DNA of 48,052 bases from CAYSCS01 sp964429695 (GCA_964429695.1 CAYSCS010000004.1:1-48052); one strand, 5' to 3'. Shown: positions 33,777 to 42,821, counted from the first letter of the stretch. Numbers and translations are program-made. The notes: a model not told the origin generated them from the sequence alone.

Positions 33777-35102
33777 CTAATCATTTAAAGGATTCATGAT
33801 AAGTCCTGATTTTAATTTTGGGAAAAAGTCTGTGGATTTATGGGGCATTAGTTCTCCTTTTTCGATTACACTTTTTAGCTCAGGCAGGGTCACCGCTTTG
33901 AGAAGGAAAAGCATCTGGAATTCTCCCTCAACAATCTTTCTTATTCCCTCCTCGACTTCTCTTATGTAGCCAACCTGTCCTTCAAGAGAAAGGGGCTGGG
34001 AACAAAGAGAGGCAAGTTTATCCAGAATGAGGGAATGAAGAATTGATACGTCGAGTTTTTTCCACTCCGTAGGTTTCTGCGGGTCCATCTCTTCATTGAG
34101 AATTTTTTCGGATTTCAACCGAAATATAAATATTTTTCTAAATTCAGATGAAATGCCCGCAAAAACATGAGATCCAGAATTGATCTTTTCAAGAGCTAAA
34201 GAAACAGAAGATTTGTTGGACAGGTCGGTCCATTCAATTTCTTCTATCTCAAAATAGGGGGTAAGGACCTTCCTCAAACTTTCCTCAGTTAATCGGTCAA
34301 CCCCTCTGAGTAGTCTGTGGGTAGGGAGAATAACAAGACCAGGGTCGTCGAAATCAAATAGTGTCATCATTACATACTGAAATGGTTCGTCTCCCTTGAT
34401 GGTTTTCATTTTCTGGATCGTTTCTTTGCGAAAATTAAGAGAAGTTTCGTAGCGGTGATGTCCATCCGCTATGATCAAAACTTTATCCCTCATCCCATCC
34501 TGGATTCTTTCTATATCCTCTTCATCTGAGATAATCCATAATCTGTGGAAAATATTGTCTTCGTCACCCACCTCTGCGACAAGGGAAGCTCTTTGGAGTG
34601 AATCTTCAATTGCTTGGGAGACTCTTTGCTCTTCGTCTTTGTAGAGAAGGAAGATCTGTTCGGTGTTGGTATTTGTTGCCCGGAGCAAGTTCAATCTGTC
34701 TTCTTTGTGTTTAGGGAAGGTTTTTTCATGAGGGAGAACTTTCTTTGATGAAAACTCTTCGAGTTTCACTCTTGCCACAAGCCCCTTGCGTTTTTTCCAG
34801 GCCTTATCCACTCTAAATTCTTGCTCATAAAGATATAAAGATTCTTTTTCTTCCCTAATTAAAACACCCTTTCTCATCCACTCTTCAAGATACAATTTGG
34901 CTCTCTTATACTTATCTTGCTCAGGATTTTCAGGTTCGATTTCTTTCCCGAGAATTATTCTCACCACGTTGAAAGGACTTCTCCTGTAATATTCTTCTTG
35001 CAATGAAGGTGGTATTCTGTCGTAGGGTTCTGTTATTACCTCTTCAAGTTTTACCACTTTGCTATTGTATCTTATTCCTTTAAAGGGTCTTATTTCTGCC
35101 AT
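33777..35102 (-). CDS. DUF1015 family protein in a serine-biosynthesis cluster
   Basis: 441 residues, soluble. The family is recognised by IRPFKGIRYN near the N-terminus, VITEPYDRIPPSLQEEYYRRSPFNVVRIILG, KVLPHEKTFPKHKEDRLNLLRA, and the strongly conserved ADGHHRYETSLNFR near residue 210. The last motif, with two histidines, an arginine and acidic residues, looks like an active site. Function of the family is not established. It lies 42 bases after serA and 26 bases before nifS on the same strand, in a cluster that has a class V aminotransferase and serA but no recognisable phosphoserine phosphatase. Confidence 0.88.
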   Translation of the reverse strand: MAEIRPFKGIRYNSKVVKLEEVITEPYDRIPPSLQEEYYRRSPFNVVRIILGKEIEPENPEQDKYKRAKLYLEEWMRKGVLIREEKESLYLYEQEFRVDKAWKKRKGLVARVKLEEFSSKKVLPHEKTFPKHKEDRLNLLRATNTNTEQIFLLYKDEEQRVSQAIEDSLQRASLVAEVGDEDNIFHRLWIISDEEDIERIQDGMRDKVLIIADGHHRYETSLNFRKETIQKMKTIKGDEPFQYVMMTLFDFDDPGLVILPTHRLLRGVDRLTEESLRKVLTPYFEIEEIEWTDLSNKSSVSLALEKINSGSHVFAGISSEFRKIFIFRLKSEKILNEEMDPQKPTEWKKLDVSILHSLILDKLASLCSQPLSLEGQVGYIREVEEGIRKIVEGEFQMLFLLKAVTLPELKSVIEKGELMPHKSTDFFPKLKSGLIMNPLND

Positions 35103-35144
35103 CTTTCCTCCAGGTTCTGAAGAAAGATAATTTTTAAATAATTT

Positions 35145-36050
35145 TTAACTTAATTTCTCTTTCAAAATCTTTGCCACCTCCATCCCAGCTCTTTCTTGCC
35201 CTTCTTTGGCAGCTGCTCCTATATGGGGAGTAGCGATGACATTGGGATGGTCGATAAGCGAGAAATCATCAGGTGGCTCTTTCTCAAACACATCAAGTGC
35301 CGCAGCTCTCACTTTGCCTTCTTCTAGTGCTTCGAGGAGGGCATTCTCATCCACTATTCCGCCTCTTGAAACATTGATTAAAATCACGCCCTTTTTCATC
35401 TTAGAGAACTCTTCCTTCCCTATCAGATGTCTTGTCTTTTCGTTTAAAGGGAGATGAAGGGTGAGAACATCAGATGAGGAAAGAACTTCGGCAAAAGAAA
35501 CAAGTTTGACATCGAGGTCTGTTTTTAGGGGAAGAATATCAAAGGCAATGACTTTCATTCCAAAAGCCAGGGCTCTTTTCGCCACTTCCTGTCCAATTCT
35601 CCCGAAGCCTATTATTCCAAGAGTTTTTCCGAAAAGTTCGGTGCCGGAGAAGAGCTTCTTTTCCCATTTATGGGCTTTCATAGAAAGGTTAGCCTTTCCA
35701 TGATTTCGAGCCGCAGCCAGCATCAGCCCAAAGGTGTGTTCTGCAACGGAAATGGTTGTTGCCTGGGGAGTGTTCATGACTTCAATCCCTTTTTCTTCTG
35801 CTGCTTTGGTGTCGATGTTATCTAATCCAATTCCTGCTCTGATGATGAGCTCAAGGTTTGAGGCTGCCTCGATTACTTTTCTTGTTACCTTTGTGGCACT
35901 TCTCACCACAACAGCGTGATAGTCAGGGATAGTTCTGATTAGCTCAGCTTCATCCATCCCTGTTTTTAGGGTTACCTCAAAATTCGGACAGGCCTTAAGC
36001 TCTTCCAGAGCCTCTGGATTTAAAGGGTCGGCAATCAAAATTTTTTTCAT
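35145..36050 (-). CDS. serA: D-3-phosphoglycerate dehydrogenase, short form
   Basis: 301 residues from the ATG at 36050, which overlaps the aminotransferase stop as ATGA with GAGG seven bases upstream. Oxidises 3-phosphoglycerate to 3-phosphohydroxypyruvate, the first step of serine synthesis. Motifs: VVVRSATKVTRKVIEAASNLELIIRAGIGLDNID, NAD site GIIGFGRIGQEVAKRALAFGM, INVSRGGIVDENALLEAL (arginine) and the catalytic histidine in ATPHIGAAA. It lacks the ACT regulatory domain of longer SerA proteins, so feedback by serine would have to come from elsewhere. Confidence 0.95.
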   Translation of the reverse strand: MKKILIADPLNPEALEELKACPNFEVTLKTGMDEAELIRTIPDYHAVVVRSATKVTRKVIEAASNLELIIRAGIGLDNIDTKAAEEKGIEVMNTPQATTISVAEHTFGLMLAAARNHGKANLSMKAHKWEKKLFSGTELFGKTLGIIGFGRIGQEVAKRALAFGMKVIAFDILPLKTDLDVKLVSFAEVLSSSDVLTLHLPLNEKTRHLIGKEEFSKMKKGVILINVSRGGIVDENALLEALEEGKVRAAALDVFEKEPPDDFSLIDHPNVIATPHIGAAAKEGQERAGMEVAKILKEKLS

Positions 36051-37192
36051 TTCCATTCCTCTTTCAAGATTTCTTCGGCTGCCTTTATGGAGCTTCCGGG
36101 ATCAAATCTAAATCCGAGTTCAGAAAGTGTCATTTCAAGTGCAGTGAGCGCGGTAATGATGTCGAATCCACCCATATAACCGAGGTGTGCAATCCTGAAT
36201 ATCTTTCCTTTATAAGGATCCTGGCCTCCTGCAATGTAGGCTTTGTATTTGCCTTGCATTGTCTTTACCAGCTGTACCCCATCTAGACCTTCAGGAACCT
36301 TTATTGCGGTGAGGATGTTTCCAGGGTTTTTTGCCAGCAACTCAAGGCCTAATGCCTTTACTCCTGCTCTTGTTGCATCTGCCAGAATTCTGTGGTGTTC
36401 GAAGAGCTTTTCCAGGCTAAGGGCTTTGATTATATCCAGCGCTTTTTTTTGTTGAATGATCAAGGAAACTGCAGGGGTCCATGGAGTTGTTTTTTTGGCA
36501 AGGTTCTTTTTGTAGTCTTTTGCATTAAAGTAGAACCTGGGAAGAGTTGAAGTTTCTACTAATTTCCAGGCTTTAGGGCTGAAGGCGATGTAAGCAAGTC
36601 CGGGAGGGATCATGAACGATTTCTGTGAGCCGGCCACAAGCACGTCTACCTTCCACTCATCCATGGGACAGGGGGTTGCACCTATTCCCGAGATTCCATC
36701 AACGACTAAAATTGCCTCTGTCTTTGAGACAACTTCCCCAAACCCCTGGATATCATACACTGCTCCAGAGGACGTTTCAGAAAGGGTGGTAAAAACAGCC
36801 TTTGTCTCAGGGTGAACCCTGAGTTCTTCTTCTAGCTGTTTTTTATCAAAATTATCACCCCATTCAAGCATTATTTCTCTTACTTCAACTCCGTAGGCAC
36901 GACAGATGTTACCCCACCTTTCTCCGAATTTTCCCCCATTTATAGTGATGACTTTATCTCCTTTGTTCAGAGTGTTGACTACCGCTGCTTCCATGGCTCC
37001 TGTGCCTGATGAGGCCAGGATAAAAACATCATTTTCAGTCTGGAAAACGTACTTTAATCCCTGTGAAACTTCCATGAAAATCTCAGAAAATTCAGGAGTT
37101 CTGTGATGGATGATTGGCTCTGCCGCGGCAGTGAGAACTTCTTCTGGGACCGGAGTTGGCCCAGGAGAAAGAAGGTAATATTTTTTTATCAT
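36047..37192 (-). CDS. Class V aminotransferase (serine-pyruvate/phosphoserine type)
   Basis: 381 residues, PLP enzyme. Motifs: LLSPGPTPVPEEVL, SSGTGAMEAAVVN, VVDGISGIGATP, VAGSQKSFMIPPGLAYIAFS (PLP lysine), RIAHLGYMGGFDI. The family covers alanine-glyoxylate and serine-pyruvate aminotransferases and, in Thermotoga-like gene clusters, the partner of SerA. Its overlap with serA suggests that it converts 3-phosphohydroxypyruvate to phosphoserine here; that is an inference from context. A GAGGAGG ribosome site precedes the ATG. Confidence 0.92.
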   Translation of the reverse strand: MIKKYYLLSPGPTPVPEEVLTAAAEPIIHHRTPEFSEIFMEVSQGLKYVFQTENDVFILASSGTGAMEAAVVNTLNKGDKVITINGGKFGERWGNICRAYGVEVREIMLEWGDNFDKKQLEEELRVHPETKAVFTTLSETSSGAVYDIQGFGEVVSKTEAILVVDGISGIGATPCPMDEWKVDVLVAGSQKSFMIPPGLAYIAFSPKAWKLVETSTLPRFYFNAKDYKKNLAKKTTPWTPAVSLIIQQKKALDIIKALSLEKLFEHHRILADATRAGVKALGLELLAKNPGNILTAIKVPEGLDGVQLVKTMQGKYKAYIAGGQDPYKGKIFRIAHLGYMGGFDIITALTALEMTLSELGFRFDPGSSIKAAEEILKEEWK

Positions 37193-37235
37193 ATGATTCC
37201 TCCTCTTATTTATTAAATTTTTCCCAAATTTTCCT

Positions 37236-37263
37236 CTTCCTGGGGAAGATTAGTAAATCTTCC
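37236..37263 (-). promoter_or_regulatory. Leader hairpins ahead of the aminotransferase-serA operon
   Basis: In the minus-strand leader an eight-base perfect stem GGAAGATT-TACT-AATCTTCC (37263-37244) competes with a second stem CTTCC-CCA-GGAAG (37248-37236), because both use the same CTTCC. Neither is followed by a T-run. A possible promoter lies upstream (TTGACC 37342-37337, 15 bases, GATAAT 37321-37316), which would give a leader of over 100 bases. Confidence 0.35.
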
Positions 37264-37342
37264 TTTCTCTCTATTCTTCTTCCAGATAGAAGTTAAGGGA
37301 TGCTAAGGTATAAAAATTATCAGAATTTCATAATTAGGTCAA

Positions 37343-38473
37343 TCAAAGTTGCCTTAATATTTCTGTTAAAAGAGCGGTTTTCAGAATGAGAGAGTGAAGG
37401 AGAAGATGTTCATGCTCGGCATGAATCCCATCTCCTTCAGGTCCCAGACCATCCACAGTTGCTACATCTAGCTCGGAAGCGATGCAAGCATCAGAGCCTC
37501 CTCCTGTTTTTCCTTCTCCAAGATTTAGATCAAGAGTGGAAGCAATCTTTTTCACTTTTTGGATGAGAAGAGACGATTTTTTCGTCCTTTCAAGGGGAGG
37601 AGTGCTGCTTTCAATCGAAAATTTCACCTGGGCACCTTTCAGCGTAGGCTTTAGCGTCTTCAGGAAATTCAGGATTTTTAACTGGTCATTCTTTTTCCAG
37701 AATCTTATATCCAGAATAGCCCATGCTCTTTCAGCAACCACATTTGGCTTTTCTCCTCCTCCTATTTGCCCAATGTTAATTGTCGTCTGTCTTGTTCTCA
37801 GTTGTTGAAGGCGTCGTAATTGACGCATCAACTCGTCTATGGCATTCACGCCCTCCTGAGGTGAGCCAGCGTGAGCAGATTTTCCTTTAGTTTCAAGGCG
37901 AATTACGAGCCTTCCTTTTCTTTTGACCTTTAGAGCTCCTTGAGGAAGAGAGGGTTCGAGGCAGAGGACATAACTCGATTTTCTTGCCAGCGAACGGATT
38001 AGCTCACTCGAGGATTCACTCTGAATCTCCTCAGCAGAATTTAGGAAAATGATTATCTTCTTTTTCGGTTTGAGATTAAGATAATTCAGGGTTCTGATGG
38101 CGTATATTGCCATTACCAGGCTTGCCTTCATATCCAACACACCCGGTCCGAAGACTTTGTCTCCTGAGAGATAAAAGGGCATCGTTTTGATTTTTCCCAC
38201 CGGCCATACAGTGTCGGTGTGAAGGAGAAGGAGAATTTTTTCTTCATACTCTTTTTCCTTAGAAACAGGGTATTCTATTACATAAAGGTCTCCGATTTTT
38301 TTCTGGGGATAACAGGTGAATCTGGCCCCTGCCTTTTCGAATTCCTCGGCAACGAACTTTGAGCAGCTGTCCACTGCTTTTTTATCGTCAGACGGTGATT
38401 CTAGGCTCACGAGAGTTTTTAAGAGTTTCACCATCTCTCCCTGACGAGACTTGAAATATACCCTAAAATCCAT
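37343..38473 (-). CDS. M20 family carboxypeptidase (glutamate carboxypeptidase-like)
   Basis: 376 residues from the ATG at 38473, which has AAAGGAGG seven bases upstream. Two-zinc peptidase of the M20A/CPG2 type. Motifs: LLLHTDTVWPVG (first histidine and aspartate), FGPGVLDMKASLVMAI (bridging aspartate), FLNSAEEIQSESS (catalytic glutamate pair), KGKSAHAGSPQEGVNAI in the dimerisation domain, and GIHAEHEHLLLHS (last histidine). No signal peptide, so cytosolic. The residue before the glutamate pair is alanine where D is usual. It likely trims C-terminal glutamate or related residues; the substrate is not readable. Confidence 0.92.
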   Translation of the reverse strand: MDFRVYFKSRQGEMVKLLKTLVSLESPSDDKKAVDSCSKFVAEEFEKAGARFTCYPQKKIGDLYVIEYPVSKEKEYEEKILLLLHTDTVWPVGKIKTMPFYLSGDKVFGPGVLDMKASLVMAIYAIRTLNYLNLKPKKKIIIFLNSAEEIQSESSSELIRSLARKSSYVLCLEPSLPQGALKVKRKGRLVIRLETKGKSAHAGSPQEGVNAIDELMRQLRRLQQLRTRQTTINIGQIGGGEKPNVVAERAWAILDIRFWKKNDQLKILNFLKTLKPTLKGAQVKFSIESSTPPLERTKKSSLLIQKVKKIASTLDLNLGEGKTGGGSDACIASELDVATVDGLGPEGDGIHAEHEHLLLHSLILKTALLTEILRQL

Positions 38474-38690
38474 CTCAGCCTCCTTCCTTTCGAAGATTAA
38501 ATTTATCACATAAGATTAAGAAATTCATCTTTCTTTTTAGAAAATGAAGAGGAAGCATAACTTATGGCGGTATTTTAAATGAAATTCAAAAAGAACCGAT
38601 GAAAATTGTCTCTAAAATAAAACTTTTTTGAAAAGTGTAGAGCGATTATTTCCTCTCACGGTTACAGATTTTAGGTATATAGAGGACTCT

Positions 38691-39857
38691 TTAACTCAAT
38701 CTGCGACCGAGCATTGTCGCAAGTCTGAATAGATGACCAAAAGGTTTTCTGTGGAGCCTTATTGCTTGATAACGGCAAATCTCATGGCAACACATGCAAT
38801 GGATACATTCTTTTTTATTTATCCAGACTGATTTTCTTCTCTTTCTCGAAGCTTGCACCGGACAGATTTTTACGCATTCTAAACATTTCGTGCATTTTTT
38901 TTGGTCAACCTCAGGGATTAAGACGAGTTCTTTCTGAAGATATGCATAAAGAAAAGACGGTATTCTCCTTCTTAAAAATCCTATGGCTATAGTTGAGTGT
39001 TTGAAGTTCCTTATCCTGACATCCTGAATGCTTTCTCCCAGAATATCTATATTTTTGAGTTCTGCCACTCCAAGATTTCTTTCATGTGCATTTTGGGTGG
39101 AATGGATATCAAAAGGGTTGAAACCGACTATTTTTGAAGCCACTGCATCCAGGGCAACTGCGTCTTCTGAAGCAAGGATGAGCCCAACATTCCTCGCTTT
39201 TCCAGCAGAAGGACCCTCTCCCTCCATGGCGGTAATGGCGTCCATGATGGTCAGGTGAGGGGGAGCACAGGAGAAAATGTCTACTAGCATTTGACTGAAA
39301 ATTTCATTTCTCATGAACTCTCGGTGATACTGAAGACGGAGGCCATGAGGAATGAGACCGAACATATTCTTGATTGCTCCAGTGAAAATAGTGAAAGAAT
39401 GGGTCTTCAATTTGGGAAGGTTCAGGATGTAGTCAGATTCAAGAGGGAGAGGGGAGATGAATACTTTTTTGAGAAGTTGCCCTTTACAAGTCATGGCTCT
39501 AAATCCAGTTTCTTTTAGATTCACGAGCTTTACCCCCAATTCTTTGCAAATCTTCCTGTAACCAGAAATCGAGAAACCATCATAGGGCAGGGATTGAATG
39601 TCGTCTCCTACAATTATTTGATGCCCAAATTCTTTGAGAAGACAGACCACCTCTTTGGTGAATAAGGGGTTGGTAATGATCGGTTTTTCTGGGGAAGAGG
39701 AAGGGGAGAGATGGTTAATCTTCACAAACACTTTACTTCTTGGTTTGATGATGTTTTCGAGCCCTCCCAAGTAATCAAGGCTTTTTCTGAGGGCGCGAGA
39801 AAGATTCCCGCTTTCATAATTAGCAATTTTTACCACCGAAACTTTTACTCTTTTCAT
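38691..39857 (-). CDS. DUF362 protein with two 4Fe-4S clusters
   Basis: 388 residues from the ATG at 39857. The DUF362 domain spans residues about 1-290 (KVFVKINHLSPSSSPEKPIITNP, LPKLKTHSFTIFTGAIKNMFGLIP, ALDAVASKIVGF). The C-terminal 90 residues carry a bacterial 2[4Fe-4S] ferredoxin domain with CTKCLECVKICP and CIHCMCCHEICR. Proteins of this kind are widespread in anaerobes; no reaction is assigned, though an electron-transfer role is clear from the clusters. Transcribed away from the Tat-tagged aminotransferase; the region after its stop (38690-38510) holds nothing recognisable. Confidence 0.92.
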   Translation of the reverse strand: MKRVKVSVVKIANYESGNLSRALRKSLDYLGGLENIIKPRSKVFVKINHLSPSSSPEKPIITNPLFTKEVVCLLKEFGHQIIVGDDIQSLPYDGFSISGYRKICKELGVKLVNLKETGFRAMTCKGQLLKKVFISPLPLESDYILNLPKLKTHSFTIFTGAIKNMFGLIPHGLRLQYHREFMRNEIFSQMLVDIFSCAPPHLTIMDAITAMEGEGPSAGKARNVGLILASEDAVALDAVASKIVGFNPFDIHSTQNAHERNLGVAELKNIDILGESIQDVRIRNFKHSTIAIGFLRRRIPSFLYAYLQKELVLIPEVDQKKCTKCLECVKICPVQASRKRRKSVWINKKECIHCMCCHEICRYQAIRLHRKPFGHLFRLATMLGRRLS

Positions 39858-39931
39858 CTTTTTAATTATAAACACAAACGCAGGTTAACTCCAGGCTATG
39901 ATGAAGGGTGAAAATTTTCTTTAAGTTTGAA

Positions 39932-39961
39932 TTGACTTGTTTTTCGAGGTGAGTATATACA
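39932..39961 (+). promoter_or_regulatory. Promoter of the Tat-tagged aminotransferase gene
   Basis: TTGACT (39932-39937) followed by TATATA after 16 bases (39954-39959) or TATACA after 18 (39956-39961). The ribosome site AAAGGAG precedes the ATG at 39998. Confidence 0.5.
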
Positions 39962-39997
39962 GAAATAAAGATTTAAAGGTAAGAAAGGAGAAAGGAG

Positions 39998-41305
39998 ATG
40001 AAATCAAATAGAAGGGTTTTTTTAAAGGCTTTAGGGCTTGGTTTTAGTGGGATCGGTTTTTTTGGCTTGGGGAAGAAAGAGACCTGGGCCCGAATCGAGA
40101 AAAAGCTCAACGAGGTCAAGAATGTGCCTGAAAATGAGCTCGCTAGAGACGAAGACTTCTGGTTTGAGATCCAGAGAGCTTTTGATGTCGACCGAAGCAT
40201 AATCAACTTGAATAATGGTGGGGTTCATCCTGTGCCAAGGTGCGTTATGGAAGCCGTCCGAAGATACATGGACTTTTCGAACGCAGCACCCGCTTACAAC
40301 ATGTGGAAGTTGTTGAGCCCCAGGAGAGAGCTAGTAAGGGAGAAGCTGGCAGAAATCTTCGGGTGTTCGCCTGAGGAAATTGCCCTGACGCGAAATGTGA
40401 CTGAATCGATGCAGATTGCCCTTCTTGGAATTGAGCTCAAACCCGGTGATGAAGTCTTAACCACAACCCATGATTATCCATCGATGAAAAATGCTCTTTT
40501 CCAGAGGGAAAAGAGAGAAGGAATAAGGGTGAAAATGTTTTCTTTCCCTACTCCGCCCGATGATCTGGGTATACTTGTCGATTTGTTCAGAAAAAATGTC
40601 ACTCCAAAAACGAAGATGATTCTCATGTGTCATATGACAAATCTTACGGGTCAGATTTTTCCTGTTAAGGAAATCTGTGAAATGGCGAGAGAGAGAAACA
40701 TCGAGGTCGTAGTCGATGGGGCACACGCTATCGGGCATTTTGATTTTAAACTCAAAGATATTGATTGTGATATTTATGGCGCTAATCTTCATAAATGGAT
40801 GATGGCTCCCATAGGAACTGGGTTTTTATATGTAAGAAAAGAAAAGGTAAAGAAAATATGGCCTCTTTTCCCTTCTCCTGACCCTCTTGGAGAGGACATA
40901 AGAAAATTTGAATTCATCGGGACTCACCCCGAATACCTTGAGGTGGCAGTAGCAGAAGCTCTGGCATTTCATCAAGGAATAGGGGGTAAAAGAAAGGAAG
41001 AGAGGCTCCGTTACCTTAAAGACTATTGGGCGAATGCTCTAAAAAAATTGCCTGGGGTGAAGTTTCTCACCTCCTTCAATCCATCTCAATCCTGTGGATT
41101 AGGAACATTTGTGGTGGAAAAGATGGATATGCCAAAGCTCTCTCAGGTTCTCTTCGAGAGGCATAAGATTTATACCATTCCTGTCACCATACCCGAGGGT
41201 ATGGTTGGAATACGAGTTACTCCGAGCATCTATACCAGTCTTGACGAGCTTTCGAGATTCATCGAATGCACCGCCCATTACATCAAACATGGTCTACCCG
41301 GTTAA
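39998..41305 (+). CDS. Tat-exported class V aminotransferase-fold enzyme (isopenicillin-N epimerase-like)
   Basis: 435 residues. The N-terminus is a twin-arginine signal (NRRVFLKALGLGFSGIGFFGLG), so a folded, cofactor-loaded protein would be exported. The body is a fold type I PLP enzyme of class V: NLNNGGVHPVPRCV, NVTESMQIALLGIEL, TTTHDYPSM, MCHMTNLTGQIFPV, VVDGAHAIGHFDF (PLP aspartate) and GANLHKWMMAPIGTGFLYV (PLP lysine). Closest in pattern to isopenicillin-N epimerase-like and cysteine desulfurase-like proteins; the reaction is unknown. AAAGGAG is placed well before the ATG. Confidence 0.92.
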   Translation: MKSNRRVFLKALGLGFSGIGFFGLGKKETWARIEKKLNEVKNVPENELARDEDFWFEIQRAFDVDRSIINLNNGGVHPVPRCVMEAVRRYMDFSNAAPAYNMWKLLSPRRELVREKLAEIFGCSPEEIALTRNVTESMQIALLGIELKPGDEVLTTTHDYPSMKNALFQREKREGIRVKMFSFPTPPDDLGILVDLFRKNVTPKTKMILMCHMTNLTGQIFPVKEICEMARERNIEVVVDGAHAIGHFDFKLKDIDCDIYGANLHKWMMAPIGTGFLYVRKEKVKKIWPLFPSPDPLGEDIRKFEFIGTHPEYLEVAVAEALAFHQGIGGKRKEERLRYLKDYWANALKKLPGVKFLTSFNPSQSCGLGTFVVEKMDMPKLSQVLFERHKIYTIPVTIPEGMVGIRVTPSIYTSLDELSRFIECTAHYIKHGLPG

Positions 41306-41604
41306 AAAAGATGAAAAAGTTAGAATAAAAGATTTTTCCCGAGCTAAAAATATTCGATAAAGAATTAAATCAAGGAGAGAGATTAATTAAGGTTGGGATC
41401 TGAGAAGTTATTCTATGGTTCATCTTGGCTCATATTTTTGGTAGCCTGGATGCTCTCTTGAAAGGCAAGGGGTGGGGGCAATTAATTAGCTTTTTGAAGG
41501 CAACTGGTGAGTTTGTTTTCTTGAAAATGTAGAGATTCCACTTTTTCTCTCTTTATTTCTGACAATTTACACACAATACTCCACCGTTTTTTCATTCAAT
41601 GATA
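41306..41604. other. Spacer before the radical SAM gene, no gene seen
   Basis: No open frame with protein-like features and no terminator with a T-run. The only clear signal is the promoter at its right end. Confidence 0.5.
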
Positions 41605-41633
41605 TTTACAGAGAGAAAGAAATAATTTATAAT
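41605..41633 (+). promoter_or_regulatory. Strong promoter of the radical SAM gene, leaderless
   Basis: TTTACA (41605-41610), exactly 17 bases, TATAAT (41628-41633), the best -10 in the window. Start near 41640, two bases before the ATG at 41642; no ribosome site is present. Confidence 0.6.
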
Positions 41634-41641
41634 TATTAAAA

Positions 41642-42676
41642 ATGAAAAATTTCTCGAGAAGAAGATTTATTGCTGACTCTTTCCTTTTTGGGAGCACGAT
41701 CCTTTTTTCACCTTTTCTTCGATATCTGAGCGGAGGACCATATTCATCAAGAACTGAAAAAAGCACAGAGCTTTACCCTTCTTATTTGAATCTGGAAAGA
41801 AACGGAGAGCTCGCAAAGCGAGTTGAAAAATTGTACTCATTTTATGAGAACTGTTCCCTGTGTCCTAGGGATTGCCGCGTGAACCGAAAGAAGGGTCAAA
41901 CAGGGAAATGCCGGGCAGGGGCAATGGCTAAGATTTCAAGCGCCTTCCCTCATTTTGGAGAAGAAAAACCTCTTGTAGGGAAAAAGGGTTCTGGAACAAT
42001 CTTTTTCTCTAACTGTAACCTGAGATGTGTTTTCTGCCAGAACTATCAAATAAGCCTCGAAGGGGAAGGGGTAGAAATTTCAGATGAGAGACTGGCAGAG
42101 ACAATGATTAAGATCCAGGGGCTTGGGTGCCATAACATAAATCTTGTGACCCCCACACATTACCTCCCCAACATCATCAATGCTGTGCACTTGGCGATTC
42201 GAAGGGGTCTTCGCATCCCTCTGGTTTATAACACAAGCGGCTATGAAAAGGTCGAGATTTTATCGCTCCTCGATGGACTCGTAGATATCTATCTGCCCGA
42301 TTGTAAATACATGGATCCAGCGAATGCAGCAAAATATTCAGATGGAGCCTACAATTACCCCTATTATGCTCAGCAGGCACTCAAAGAGATGCATAGTCAG
42401 GTAGGCGAGCTTAAGGTAGATCAGAATGGGATAGCCTTTAGAGGAATGATTCTGAGACATCTTATTCTTCCTAACAGAATCGCAGGGAGTAAAGAATTTT
42501 TGAAGTTCGTATCTGAAAACCTTCCCCGGACAACCTATCTTAATCTTATGGGTCAGTACAGGCCAGAGTATAAGGCATTCGATTACCCTGAAATTTCACG
42601 CCGCATAAAGAAAAACGAGTATGATGAAGTATTGAAATGGGCAAAAGAATACGGACTTGAGCGACTTGATCGATGA
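41642..42676 (+). CDS. Radical SAM protein, PflX-like, with twin-arginine-type N-terminus
   Basis: 344 residues. Cysteines at 71, 74, 78 and 90 (CSLCPRDCRVNR...GKC) precede the radical SAM motif CNLRCVFC (125, 129, 132), with FCQNYQIS after it as in pyruvate-formate-lyase-activating-enzyme relatives (COG1313, PflX). Later conserved parts: INLVTPTHYLPNIINAV, PLVYNTSGYE, DIYLPDCKYMD, ILRHLILPN, YLNLMGQYRP. The protein starts MKNFSRRRFIADSFLFGSTILFSPFL, a twin-arginine signal-like segment, unusual for an oxygen-sensitive SAM-using enzyme. Its glycyl-radical or other target is unknown. Confidence 0.9.
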   Translation: MKNFSRRRFIADSFLFGSTILFSPFLRYLSGGPYSSRTEKSTELYPSYLNLERNGELAKRVEKLYSFYENCSLCPRDCRVNRKKGQTGKCRAGAMAKISSAFPHFGEEKPLVGKKGSGTIFFSNCNLRCVFCQNYQISLEGEGVEISDERLAETMIKIQGLGCHNINLVTPTHYLPNIINAVHLAIRRGLRIPLVYNTSGYEKVEILSLLDGLVDIYLPDCKYMDPANAAKYSDGAYNYPYYAQQALKEMHSQVGELKVDQNGIAFRGMILRHLILPNRIAGSKEFLKFVSENLPRTTYLNLMGQYRPEYKAFDYPEISRRIKKNEYDEVLKWAKEYGLERLDR

Positions 42677-42757
42677 AAGAGATTAAAATTCATTGATGAA
42701 TTGAGCCTGCCCGCCACAAGAATCAAAGAAGGACAAAGGTTTTAAATCCAAAATTTG

Positions 42758-42786
42758 TTGATTCAAAAACATTTTTTTCTTAAATT
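42758..42786 (+). promoter_or_regulatory. Possible promoter of the glycoside hydrolase gene
   Basis: TTGATT (42758-42763), 17 bases, TAAATT (42781-42786). Moderate match; start near 42793, about 29 bases before the ATG at 42822. Confidence 0.35.
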
Positions 42787-42821
42787 ACTCAAGATGAACC
42801 TTATGAGATGAAAAAAACAAA

